A DNA stretch of 64,000 nucleotides from positions 1 through 64,000 of the forward strand of contig NZ_VVIP01000073.1 in NCBI RefSeq assembly GCF_009650435.1. Direction: 5' to 3'. This document shows, piece by piece, positions 35,856-43,392 of the stretch. The notes under the pieces were generated by a model. That model saw nothing but the letters and a program-made list of their open reading frames with translations, made no database searches and had not been told where the DNA came from. Each line of letters opens with the position of its first letter. Position 1 is the stretch's first letter. This DNA is from Foetidibacter luteolus. GTDB taxonomy: Bacteria > Bacteroidota > Bacteroidia > Chitinophagales > Chitinophagaceae. The translations under genes were made by a program, and so were the position numbers.

Positions 35856-36962
35856 ATGAAAAGAGGAACACAACTTAAGCTGCAGCAGTTAAAAATCATC
35901 ATCATAACCTGGATGCTGATGGGGTTCCTTATATCTGTGTACGACCATTTGGTACTGCTTACTTCAAGCTCCCTCGGGCCTTCCGCCGAATATATTTTCA
36001 TGGTAAATGTTGCCCGCAACGTTGGCGCCGGGTTGGTTGGTGCATTGCTGGGGGGCAGCTTCCTGGTGTTTTATGTAAACGTAAAATACCAGGATAAACC
36101 TTATGGCTATACCATTGTTGCCGTAAGTATTTCTTTTGTAATGGTGGTGGCGCTGGTAACCTTTTTAATGGGGCTGGTTATTGTATCGTTAAGGGTGGGC
36201 AATATATTTACCGATGCCGCTGCCGGCGCAGCTTTCAAAAAATTCCTGAAAGACACATCGCACTTCAAAGCGCTGATAGCATGGTCATTTGTGGTGGCCA
36301 TAACACAGTTAATGCTGCAGGTAAACAACAAGTTTGGCCAGGGCTCTTTCTGGAACATTATACGCGGTAAATACAATACTCCAAAAGAAGAACAAAGGAT
36401 ATTCATGTTCCTGGATATTAACTCATCTACCAGCATTGCGGAAAAGTTGGGCGATGAAGTTTACCACGCTTTGCTGAAAGATTTTTTTGCCGACATTACC
36501 AACCCTATACTTGAAAACAAGGGCAATATATACCAGTATGTAGGAGACGAAGTGGTTATTGCCTGGAAGTATGACGAGGGGATAGAGAACCTGCAATGCC
36601 TGCGGTGTTTTTTTGATATGAAATTGCTGGTGCAGCAGAAAAAAGACAAATACATGCAACGCTATGGCCTGGTGCCTTCTTTTAAGGCTGGCATACATTG
36701 CGGCCGTGTAATTGCCGGCGAAGTGGGCATCATCAAGCGGGACATTACTTACTCCGGCGACGTGCTGAATACTGCTTCCAGGATACTGAACAAATGCGGG
36801 GAATTTAATGCTGAAGTCATTGCATCCACAGACCTGCTCTCCGGCCTGCAGATTGCCAAAGAATACGTTTCCCGGCCGTTGGGCGCTATTAAACTGCGTG
36901 GTAAGGAAAAAGAAGTATTGCTGCATGCGCTGGCGCCTGCCGGTAAAACAATGCATTTTTAG
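35856..36962 (+). CDS. class III adenylate/guanylate cyclase with membrane domain
   Basis: A 368-residue class III nucleotide cyclase. Four hydrophobic helices occupy residues 10-165 (for example ITWMLMGFLISVYDHLVLL and SFVMVVALVTFLMGLVIVSL). The catalytic domain begins near residue 185: IFMFLDINSSTSIAEKLG carries the first metal Asp, YQYVGDEVVIAW the second, and DITYSGDVLNTASRI the substrate- and transition-state-binding region with Asn and Arg. Key residues are thus intact and activity is expected, producing cAMP or cGMP. No cyclic-nucleotide effector gene is adjacent. A family A repeat starts 13 bases after the stop. Confidence 0.92.
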   Translation: MKRGTQLKLQQLKIIIITWMLMGFLISVYDHLVLLTSSSLGPSAEYIFMVNVARNVGAGLVGALLGGSFLVFYVNVKYQDKPYGYTIVAVSISFVMVVALVTFLMGLVIVSLRVGNIFTDAAAGAAFKKFLKDTSHFKALIAWSFVVAITQLMLQVNNKFGQGSFWNIIRGKYNTPKEEQRIFMFLDINSSTSIAEKLGDEVYHALLKDFFADITNPILENKGNIYQYVGDEVVIAWKYDEGIENLQCLRCFFDMKLLVQQKKDKYMQRYGLVPSFKAGIHCGRVIAGEVGIIKRDITYSGDVLNTASRILNKCGEFNAEVIASTDLLSGLQIAKEYVSRPLGAIKLRGKEKEVLLHALAPAGKTMHF

Positions 36963-36975
36963 AATAGGTTTTTTA

Positions 36976-37081
36976 GGGGGTGCCCCCAAGCTGCGCAAGG
37001 GGTCGGGCTTTCCGCTATTACTCCGGCACAAAACCTCTGCTGCGAAGGCCTCACCGGGGTAACCGCTTCAATCCCTCACCC
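36976..37081 (-). repeat. interspersed repeat family A, copy 7
   Basis: A full minus-oriented copy with the AAGCTGCGCAAGG variant, directly behind the cyclase gene. Confidence 0.85.
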
Positions 37082-37145
37082 TTAGGTCACACTTCCTGTT
37101 TCTTTTGCCGGCAGGCAGTGTGCAATAATGCTGTTTACATAATAC

Positions 37146-37257
37146 TGTCAGCCTGAGCTTGTCGAAGGCTTGTCGAAGGCGGGGTAACAAAATCATCTTG
37201 TTTCACGGTTTCGACAATGCTTCGATAAACTCAGCATGACAATAGGCAACCTGACAT
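37146..37257 (-). repeat. interspersed repeat family D, copy 2
   Basis: Minus-oriented: TCAGCCTGAGCTTGTCGAAG, a duplicated CTTGTCGAAGGC, then GGTTTCGACAATGCTTCG and TCAGCATGAC. It occurs here without element E. With A7 it fills the gap before the cytochrome/FG-GAP gene; no gene lies between. Confidence 0.78.
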
Positions 37258-37374
37258 GAGTTTTTTACAGGAGCAACATTTAGTTGGGCCGTAATCATAC
37301 TTTACCGGCTTCCGTCTAATTATCTATTGCCATTAATGTCGCATTTTGCGCAGGGTAAATTAGCTTTGGCATCC

Positions 37375-38952
37375 ATGAAGTCAAAAACACCTGGGCAGGC
37401 CATAGGAAAAAACCAATCAAAGAAAACCATCATCGTTATCGTCATAGCTGCAATTGCTGTTATGGCTGTATTAAGCAAAACACTATTCACCGGTAACAAA
37501 GAAAACGGCATCGCTGCCATCCCATCCGCAACGTATGAACAGGGTAAAACACTGGCCGCCCAATATTGTCAAAGCTGCCACCTGTTGCCAGACCCTTCTT
37601 TGCTTGATAAAAAATCATGGAAAACGCTTTTGCCTGAAATGGGGCTTAACCTGGGCATACATACACCCTCCGTACAATCCATTGCGCAGGAAGACCAGGG
37701 CTTTTACCCAACAAAACCAGCCATGACAGATGCCGAGTGGCAAAGCATACTGGCCTATTACGATGCTGCCGCACCGGAAGCGTTGCAGCGGCCGGCCGGC
37801 ATTGTGCCGGCTAACCCTGGCTTGCCCTATTTCTCGCTGTTGCCTGCGCCGGATTTTTTGGTAAGGCCTAACCTCTGGGCTTCTTGTGTAAAGATTGAAA
37901 ATTCCGTAAGCCCGGCCCGGTTGTTTGTATTTGATGCCAATTCTCAACAACTGTTTTTGTTTAGCCAGGATGGTTTCCTGGATTCTGCCCATGTTAACGG
38001 TATGATTGTGGACATGCAGTTTTACAACGGTGAAATATTTGCCTGCAGCATGGGCAACCAGCTTAGGATGGGCGCTGATAAAGACAGGAATGGCTCCGTT
38101 TTTCCTGTGGTGGTTTCCGCTTCCGGCAAACTACAGGTAAAGGCCCCCTTGTTCACCGGTCTTGCAAGGCCGGTGCAGGTATTACCGGCCGATATGGATA
38201 ATGACAAACGCACCGACTTTCTCATCTGCGAATTTGGAAAACTTACCGGCTCGCTAACATTGATGCGGAATACAGGTACCGGCAAATACGACAAAAAGGT
38301 ATTGCGCAACCTTCCCGGCAGCGTTAAAGTGCAGCTTGTGCGCAATGCCCAAACAGGGTTACAGGATGTTTGGGCGTTATTTGCCCAGGGCGATGAAGCC
38401 ATCATCCGGTTTACCAACAAGGGCAACGGGCAATTTGACGAATCAACAATGCTGCGTTTTCCGCCGGTGTATGGCTCTACATCTTTTGAACTGGCTGATA
38501 TGAACAACGATGGCTTTACTGATATTGTATATGCCTGCGGCGATAACGGCGATGGTACGCCCATTCTTAAACCTTACCACGGCGTTTACATTTATGTTAA
38601 TGACGGTAACAACCATTTTACGCAGCAATACTTCTACCCTGTAAATGGTTGTTACAAAGTAATAGCCCGCGACTTCCGTAAAACAGGTAAAACAGACCTT
38701 GCGGTGATAGGTTATTTTACCGATGCCAGTAAACCGGAAGAATGGTTTTTTTACCTGGAAAACAAAGGCGGCCTTAGCTTTAATGTATTTGGGGCGCCAC
38801 CATCCACAGGTATTACAAATGCACTAACCATGGATGCCGGAGACTTTAATGGAGACGGCAAACCTGACCTTATCATCGGTAACGACTTTGCCAGTAATAA
38901 CCCGCAGCGTAAAGGCCCCCTGTTTATTATTTTAGAAAGTGTATCGCAGTAA
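37375..38952 (+). CDS. membrane-anchored c-type cytochrome with FG-GAP/VCBS repeats
   Basis: A 525-residue protein. An N-terminal helix (TIIVIVIAAIAVMAVLSKTLF) acts as membrane anchor, followed by a single haem-binding CQSCH in QYCQSCHLLPDPSL (class I cytochrome c-like, about residues 55-130). The remainder is an FG-GAP/VCBS propeller with calcium-type loops such as DMNNDGFTD, DNGDGT and DFNGDGKPD. Such cytochrome-propeller fusions occur in Bacteroidota near polymer or glycan oxidation genes; a GH5-like enzyme follows here. The role is probably periplasmic electron transfer or redox sensing, which is inference. The start is the Met before the basic stretch ahead of the anchor; a Met 48 bases upstream is less likely. 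Confidence 0.82.
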   Translation: MKSKTPGQAIGKNQSKKTIIVIVIAAIAVMAVLSKTLFTGNKENGIAAIPSATYEQGKTLAAQYCQSCHLLPDPSLLDKKSWKTLLPEMGLNLGIHTPSVQSIAQEDQGFYPTKPAMTDAEWQSILAYYDAAAPEALQRPAGIVPANPGLPYFSLLPAPDFLVRPNLWASCVKIENSVSPARLFVFDANSQQLFLFSQDGFLDSAHVNGMIVDMQFYNGEIFACSMGNQLRMGADKDRNGSVFPVVVSASGKLQVKAPLFTGLARPVQVLPADMDNDKRTDFLICEFGKLTGSLTLMRNTGTGKYDKKVLRNLPGSVKVQLVRNAQTGLQDVWALFAQGDEAIIRFTNKGNGQFDESTMLRFPPVYGSTSFELADMNNDGFTDIVYACGDNGDGTPILKPYHGVYIYVNDGNNHFTQQYFYPVNGCYKVIARDFRKTGKTDLAVIGYFTDASKPEEWFFYLENKGGLSFNVFGAPPSTGITNALTMDAGDFNGDGKPDLIIGNDFASNNPQRKGPLFIILESVSQ

Positions 38953-39030
38953 TGTTTTCTACAAGGCTACAAATGCTAATGCACATGTTCTATGTGTGTA
39001 ATGACTGAACAGTAGTGGCGCAGCCGCTCT

Positions 39031-39075
39031 GCGGAACTTGCAGTTCCGCGGTACTACTTTGTCGCTTGCAGCGAC
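39031..39075. other. pair of short hairpins
   Basis: GCGGAACT/AGTTCCGC (39031-39049) and GTCGCT/AGCGAC (39061-39075), each with a TGC loop. They lie downstream of the cytochrome gene. The identical loop in both suggests a structured element rather than chance; no T run follows, so a terminator role is uncertain. Confidence 0.4.
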
Positions 39076-39126
39076 CGTGTTTCGCACATTTCCCTGCCTG
39101 TAAACTAATAAGCCTGTTACACTAAC

Positions 39127-39230
39127 GGGTGAGGGATTGAAGCGGATACCCCGGTGAGGCCATCGCAGCACGGCCTTGTGCCGGAGTATGAGCGGAAAGC
39201 CCGACCCCTTGCGATAGCTTGGGGGCACCC
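39127..39230 (+). repeat. interspersed repeat family A, copy 8
   Basis: A full plus-oriented copy of the CCGGAGTATGAGCGG sub-type, nearly the same as copy 1. Confidence 0.85.
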
Positions 39231-39358
39231 CAAGTACGAAGTTAGAAGTACGAAGTACTTACTTATGTTAGATGTTTGATGTGGGATGTACGATGTAAAT
39301 AAGTACGAAGTACTTAAATATGTAAGATGTACGATGCGTGATGTTAGATGTAAAAAGC
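39231..39358. repeat. low-complexity GTACGAAGTAC / GATGTACGATGT tract, second copy
   Basis: The same kind of degenerate tract as at 7598-7740 and again attached to the GGGGGCACCCC end of a plus-oriented family A repeat. It reaches up to 47 bases before the glycosidase start. Confidence 0.6.
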
Positions 39359-39404
39359 TGTGAAAAAGCATTTGAAAAGTATAACCTCTATAAAAAATAG
39401 CTGT

Positions 39405-40481
39405 ATGAAAAAAACACTGGTCCCGGTTGCATGCCTCTTGTTTGTCCTGTTATCAACCTATACAAAAGCTCAGCAACCCGCGGAACGCTGGCCTGAAAAA
39501 AAGATATGGGACTGGTACAACAGCCAACCCTGGTTTTGTGGCTTTAACTACATACCCGCTTACGCCATTAACTATACTGCCATGTGGGATAAAACAACTT
39601 TTGACCCTGTTGCCATTGATAAGGAACTGGCATTGGCCCAGCAAAGTGGCATGAACGTGCTGCGGGCTGTTTTGCAGTTTGCGGTATATGAGGATGACCC
39701 GGCTTATTTCTTAAATACACTGGATACTTTTATGGCCATTTGCAGCAGGCACAAAATAAAATTTATGCCTGCCTTATTTGATGATTGCGTATTTGGCATT
39801 GAGCATGACCCAAAGATTGGCAAACAACCCGAACCTTTGAAGGGATGGTATGCGTGGTCATGGTCGCCCAGCCCCGGCCACAGCATGGTGGTGGATGAAT
39901 CAACGCATCCACGTATTGAAAAATATGTGAAAGCGGTAATGGAAAGATTTAAAAACGACGACAGGATTATGACATGGGACCTGTACAATGAGCCAACCAA
40001 TGGCGGCCTTGGCTCTGCTACATTTCCACTGCTGAAAAAAGTAATTGTTTGGGCAAGGCAGGTTAACCCCATACAGCCGCTAACCGTTGGTGTTTTTGAC
40101 AGGAACAAACGACTGAACGATATAGCGCTGCCCGCTTCGGATATCATCAGCTTTCATAACTACGATGATAAGGAAGCTTTACAAAAGCATATACAGGAGC
40201 TAAAGCAATACAACCGCCCGCTGGTGTGTACAGAATGGCTTAACCGCCCCAGGAAATCTATAGTGGCCACGCATTTGCCTGTATTTAAACAAGAGAATGT
40301 AGGGTGCATGCTGTGGGGCCTGGTAAACGGCAAAACGCAAACCGAGTTGTCCTGGGGCCACCGCCCCGGCGACCCTGAGCCTACTGTTTGGCAGCATGAT
40401 TTGTACCGGGGAGATTTTACACCTTACGACCCGCAGGAAATTGAAACCATTAAGAAAACAATTGCAGAAAGTAAGAAATAG
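39405..40481 (+). CDS. secreted GH5-like glycoside hydrolase
   Basis: A 358-residue TIM-barrel glycosidase of clan GH-A, cellulase/1,4-beta-xylanase-like. Signal peptide KKTLVPVACLLFVLLSTYTKAQ. The acid/base Glu is in TWDLYNEPTNGG (strand 4) and the nucleophile Glu in LVCTEWLNRP (strand 7). NVLRAVLQFAVYED and DIISFHNYDD are typical barrel strands. It is probably periplasmic or surface bound and cuts beta-linked oligosaccharides; the specificity is not known. The start at 39405 begins the signal peptide; the frame extends upstream but that part is not credible. A terminator follows 49 bases after the stop. Confidence 0.87.
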   Translation: MKKTLVPVACLLFVLLSTYTKAQQPAERWPEKKIWDWYNSQPWFCGFNYIPAYAINYTAMWDKTTFDPVAIDKELALAQQSGMNVLRAVLQFAVYEDDPAYFLNTLDTFMAICSRHKIKFMPALFDDCVFGIEHDPKIGKQPEPLKGWYAWSWSPSPGHSMVVDESTHPRIEKYVKAVMERFKNDDRIMTWDLYNEPTNGGLGSATFPLLKKVIVWARQVNPIQPLTVGVFDRNKRLNDIALPASDIISFHNYDDKEALQKHIQELKQYNRPLVCTEWLNRPRKSIVATHLPVFKQENVGCMLWGLVNGKTQTELSWGHRPGDPEPTVWQHDLYRGDFTPYDPQEIETIKKTIAESKK

Positions 40482-40529
40482 ACAGCGCATTGGTATGTTG
40501 CACTGGCAAAACATTACCGTCATATCTTC

Positions 40530-40559
40530 ATTTGGCCCCGCAACCAAGCGGGGCCAAAT
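40530..40559 (+). terminator. rho-independent terminator after the GH5-like gene
   Basis: Twelve-base arms ATTTGGCCCCGC (40530-40541) and GCGGGGCCAAAT (40548-40559), loop AACCAA, followed by TTTTTG. Confidence 0.9.
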
Positions 40560-40705
40560 TTTTGTTGAAACCATGCCAGGTGCCGCAAATTGGTTACTAC
40601 ATATTAAACAAGAGAGGACTATTGCATTAAGGAAACAGCATTGAATGATAAATGTAACCGCTGTACGGTGTTTTGGGCATATATTCACAGGTAAACAACC
40701 GTGTT

Positions 40706-41737
40706 ATGAAGTACATTGTTTACCTGTTTGCCCTATTATCATTCACAACCTCATGCGTTGCGCAGCAACAAACAAAACCGGTACTGGTTATTCACGGCGG
40801 GGCCGGCACCATACTTAAAAGCAACATGACACCTGAGAAAGAAAAAGCCTACCGGCAGGCGCTGGATGAAGCCCTGGCCGCAGGTTATGCCGTATTAACC
40901 AAAGGCGGCGCAGCTTTGGATGCGGTGGAAGCAGCCATAAAAGTGCTGGAAGATAACCCGCTGTTTAATGCCGGCAAAGGAGCGGTGTTTACCAATGAAG
41001 GAAAGAATGAAATGGATGCATCTGTTATGGATGGCAAAACCCTGAAGGCTGGTGCAGTGGCGGGGGTAACAACCATTAGAAACCCCATTACCGCGGCAAG
41101 GGCTGTGATGGACAAGAGTGAGCATGTAATGATGGCCGGCCCCGGTGCAGAAAAGTTTGCAGCGCAGCAAGGCTGTGTTATTGTTGATCCCTCTTACTTT
41201 TTTACGCAGGACCGTTGGGATGCCCTGCAACGCGTTAAGGCGGAGGACTCAACCAAAACCAGGCTTGACCATGATGGTGCAAAACCAGGCGCATCCATCA
41301 AGCAGCCCGGTAACAGGGATAGTAAATATGGAACGGTAGGTTGCGTAGCGCTGGATGTACATGGCAACCTTGCCGCAGGCACCAGCACCGGTGGCATGAC
41401 CAATAAGAAATTTGGGCGCATTGGAGACTCGCCTGTTATTGGCGCAGGTACTTACGCGGATAACAATACTTGTGCGGTTAGCTGTACCGGCTGGGGGGAA
41501 TTTTTCATAAGGCTGGTTATGGCAAAATCTGTAAGCGACAGGATGGAGCTTGCCCATGAAAGCCTGGATAAAGCGGCAACGGAAATGATTATGCATAAGC
41601 TTGGCCAACTGGGTGGCGATGGCGGGCTGATAGCTGTTGACAGGGATGGCAACATATCCATGCCGTTTAACACAGAAGGAATGTACCGGGCATACATTAA
41701 TGCCGATGGTAAAAAGGAAGTGCTGATATACAGGTAA
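40706..41737 (+). CDS. isoaspartyl peptidase/L-asparaginase (Ntn-hydrolase)
   Basis: A 343-residue type III asparaginase/isoaspartyl dipeptidase. It is synthesised as a precursor that cuts itself before a Thr; here the site is SKYGTVGCVALD, making the Thr of GTVG the N-terminal nucleophile of the beta subunit. GTSTGGMTNKKFGRIGDSP and GAGTYADN are the downstream substrate-binding motifs, and VIHGGAGTI the usual beginning. An N-terminal signal ends near TTSCVAQQ, possibly a lipobox, so the enzyme is exported. It degrades isoaspartyl dipeptides and asparagine. The start is 11 codons inside the longest frame. Confidence 0.92.
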   Translation: MKYIVYLFALLSFTTSCVAQQQTKPVLVIHGGAGTILKSNMTPEKEKAYRQALDEALAAGYAVLTKGGAALDAVEAAIKVLEDNPLFNAGKGAVFTNEGKNEMDASVMDGKTLKAGAVAGVTTIRNPITAARAVMDKSEHVMMAGPGAEKFAAQQGCVIVDPSYFFTQDRWDALQRVKAEDSTKTRLDHDGAKPGASIKQPGNRDSKYGTVGCVALDVHGNLAAGTSTGGMTNKKFGRIGDSPVIGAGTYADNNTCAVSCTGWGEFFIRLVMAKSVSDRMELAHESLDKAATEMIMHKLGQLGGDGGLIAVDRDGNISMPFNTEGMYRAYINADGKKEVLIYR

Positions 41738-41823
41738 ATTATTTGGCCGGTACCTGCCCCCATAACAAAACGTTGCCGCCAAAGAAATATATTTACATAA
41801 GGACTAACCATAATTGTAAGCAA

Positions 41824-42519
41824 ATGCCTACCGCACCAATCTTTTTTAGCTATTCACGAGCAGATGCCGAATTTGTTCTTAAGCTGGCCAAAGACCTGCG
41901 CCAAACAGGGGTTGATATCTGGCTTGACCAGCTTGACATAAAAGCCGGCAGCCGTTGGGATGCCTCTATCGAAGCCGCGTTAAATGCCGCTTCCACCGTT
42001 ATTCTTGTGCTTTCTCCAACATCGGTTGCCTCCAACAACGTATTGGATGAGGTTTCGTTTGCCCTTGAAAATAATAAGCTGGTTATTCCTGTATTGTTTG
42101 CCAACTGCAGCATCCCTTTCAGGATAAAAAGGTTGCAGCAGGTAAATTTTACGGGCGATTACCAGGCCTCTCTGCAACAACTGCTAAACCAGTTAGGCCA
42201 TGCAGCCACAACTGTTAGCGAACCACCGGTTGCCATCAGCAGCCAGCCCAAAACAGTTGCCATTACAGAAGTTTCTTATTGCAGCCAGGATAAAACCAAA
42301 TCTGGCACGTTTAAGCAAAAGAAAAACAAAACCTGGCGGGAAGAAAATTCCGACGGTATGTTTAGCTGGAATGAAGTAAGCCATGAAAACAACCAGGTGC
42401 ACCTGGATGGTAACGGCGACTATCACTGCAAATTGGATTTAGAGGCAGAAGAAGTATTGTTATCTGAAGATGGCGGTAATTCCTGGTTTGTTTTATATTT
42501 TGTTACGGGGTATAAATAA
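41824..42519 (+). CDS. TIR-domain protein with unidentified C-terminal domain
   Basis: A 231-residue protein. Residues 1-135 are a TIR domain: APIFFSYSRADAEFV opens it, followed by WLDQLDIKAGSRWDASIEAAL and VILVLSPTSVASNNVLDEV. Bacterial TIR domains cleave NAD+ and may make cyclic ADP-ribose signals. In the loop WLDQLDIKAG an Asp stands where the second TIR protein of this window has Glu (FDEEINPG), so catalytic competence is uncertain. Residues about 150-231 (TFKQKKNKTWREE, VHLDGNGDYHC) are a beta-rich domain I do not recognise. The start is the first Met after the asparaginase gap that keeps the TIR strand; 27 upstream codons are ignored. Cytoplasmic. Confidence 0.88.
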   Translation: MPTAPIFFSYSRADAEFVLKLAKDLRQTGVDIWLDQLDIKAGSRWDASIEAALNAASTVILVLSPTSVASNNVLDEVSFALENNKLVIPVLFANCSIPFRIKRLQQVNFTGDYQASLQQLLNQLGHAATTVSEPPVAISSQPKTVAITEVSYCSQDKTKSGTFKQKKNKTWREENSDGMFSWNEVSHENNQVHLDGNGDYHCKLDLEAEEVLLSEDGGNSWFVLYFVTGYK

Positions 42520-42595
42520 ATACAACATCAGCTTCTGTGTATTATCCGGCTAAGTAATATCGGTTCAACCATTTAATACAAATACAAAATTATGT

Positions 42596-42681
42596 TCCCG
42601 GCAAAAGGTTATACATGAGGCTGCCGTTGCGTCGCACACTTGTACTGTTGATTCGCTACGCAGCTTTTCCCACAGGGTAGA
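42596..42681 (+). repeat. interspersed repeat family B, copy 4
   Basis: Plus-oriented, left end decayed (CCCGGCAAAAGG), core GTTGCGTCGCACACTTGTAC and right end TTCGCTACGCAGCTTTTCC intact. Confidence 0.72.
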
Positions 42682-42762
42682 TAGTTGTGAACTGTGGAAT
42701 TTTACAAGTTACTTTCTACAACCTCAAGTGGCTTTCTTCATGGCTTTTATTTAATTTTCAAG

Positions 42763-43026
42763 ATGATAAACAAGATAGAGTTTACTTGCTGGCAAAGCGA
42801 TGAGCCAATAGAAATTCAACTAGAGCCCGAAGCAATCATTTTTATTGTTTCGCCAGAAAACACTATAACCTTTACTGGTACAAGCACTTTAGGAGATTTT
42901 AAGTGGGCAATACGAATCGACCATGCACAAAAAGGTATACAACTTTTCCCTGAAAGTGATGGGCACTACTCAATAGAAATATTTGAGAACAATAAATTAT
43001 TAGAGAATTGGTACAAGTATATGTAA
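42763..43026 (+). CDS. small protein of unknown function
   Basis: An 87-residue protein, unrecognised, AT-rich in base composition compared with the flanking genes. MINKIEFTCWQSDEP starts it; the body alternates strands (IIFIVSPENTITFTGTST, FKWAIRIDHAQKGIQLF, HYSIEIFENNKL) and looks like a compact beta protein. A longer frame begins 69 bases upstream, but that part crosses repeat-flanking sequence. It lies between the two TIR genes' neighbourhoods and may belong to the accessory cluster. Confidence 0.55.
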   Translation: MINKIEFTCWQSDEPIEIQLEPEAIIFIVSPENTITFTGTSTLGDFKWAIRIDHAQKGIQLFPESDGHYSIEIFENNKLLENWYKYM

Positions 43027-43111
43027 TACTCATGCTCCAATGCTTTACGAATCACTAAATATTTCATTTTTTCCAGGGCGGGCTACATGGCAATTGGCGA
43101 ATAATGTTCAG

Positions 43112-43170
43112 GACGTACAAGAGTGCGACGCAACGAAGTTCAATTCTTATTCAACTGCCGGGCCCATAAA
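43112..43170 (-). repeat. interspersed repeat family B, copy 5 (partial)
   Basis: Minus-oriented core (GACGTACAAGAGTGCGACGC) and right end (ACTGCCGGGCCC), with the interior altered. Confidence 0.68.
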
Positions 43171-43189
43171 AAATTTCGGGCAGATTTAT

Positions 43190-43292
43190 AGTAAACCGTT
43201 TTTTAATTGCACCAAATATTCCACCGCCCTGTAAGCCGGATAATCAGGTTTGTATTGTTGCATGGCAGTGTTGACTTCGCCGGGCGATTAAC
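43190..43292 (-). pseudogene. possible 3' remnant of a lost gene
   Basis: Read on the minus strand, the bases encode a short protein-like piece (GEVNTAMQQYKPDYPAYRA, then VEYLVQLKNG and a stop) but an in-frame stop lies just upstream, so only about 33 codons survive. The residue pattern is more like a real C-terminus than random translation. It lies between repeat B5 and the carboxylesterase. No other gene is seen in this gap. Confidence 0.3.
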
Positions 43293-43392
43293 TGTTATAC
43301 CCCTTAAGTTCGCCGATGATTTTCAAATTCTTTAGCTGCAAAAACAATAATCTGTTATATTCACTCCGCTATCACCTACAAAAATTGCTTCC

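Noticed and set aside
37361..37368. TAGCTTTG, fitting the Bacteroidota -7 consensus TAnnTTTG, ahead of the cytochrome gene
   Set aside because: It is only 7 bases from the chosen ATG and no TTG lies at the required upstream spacing.
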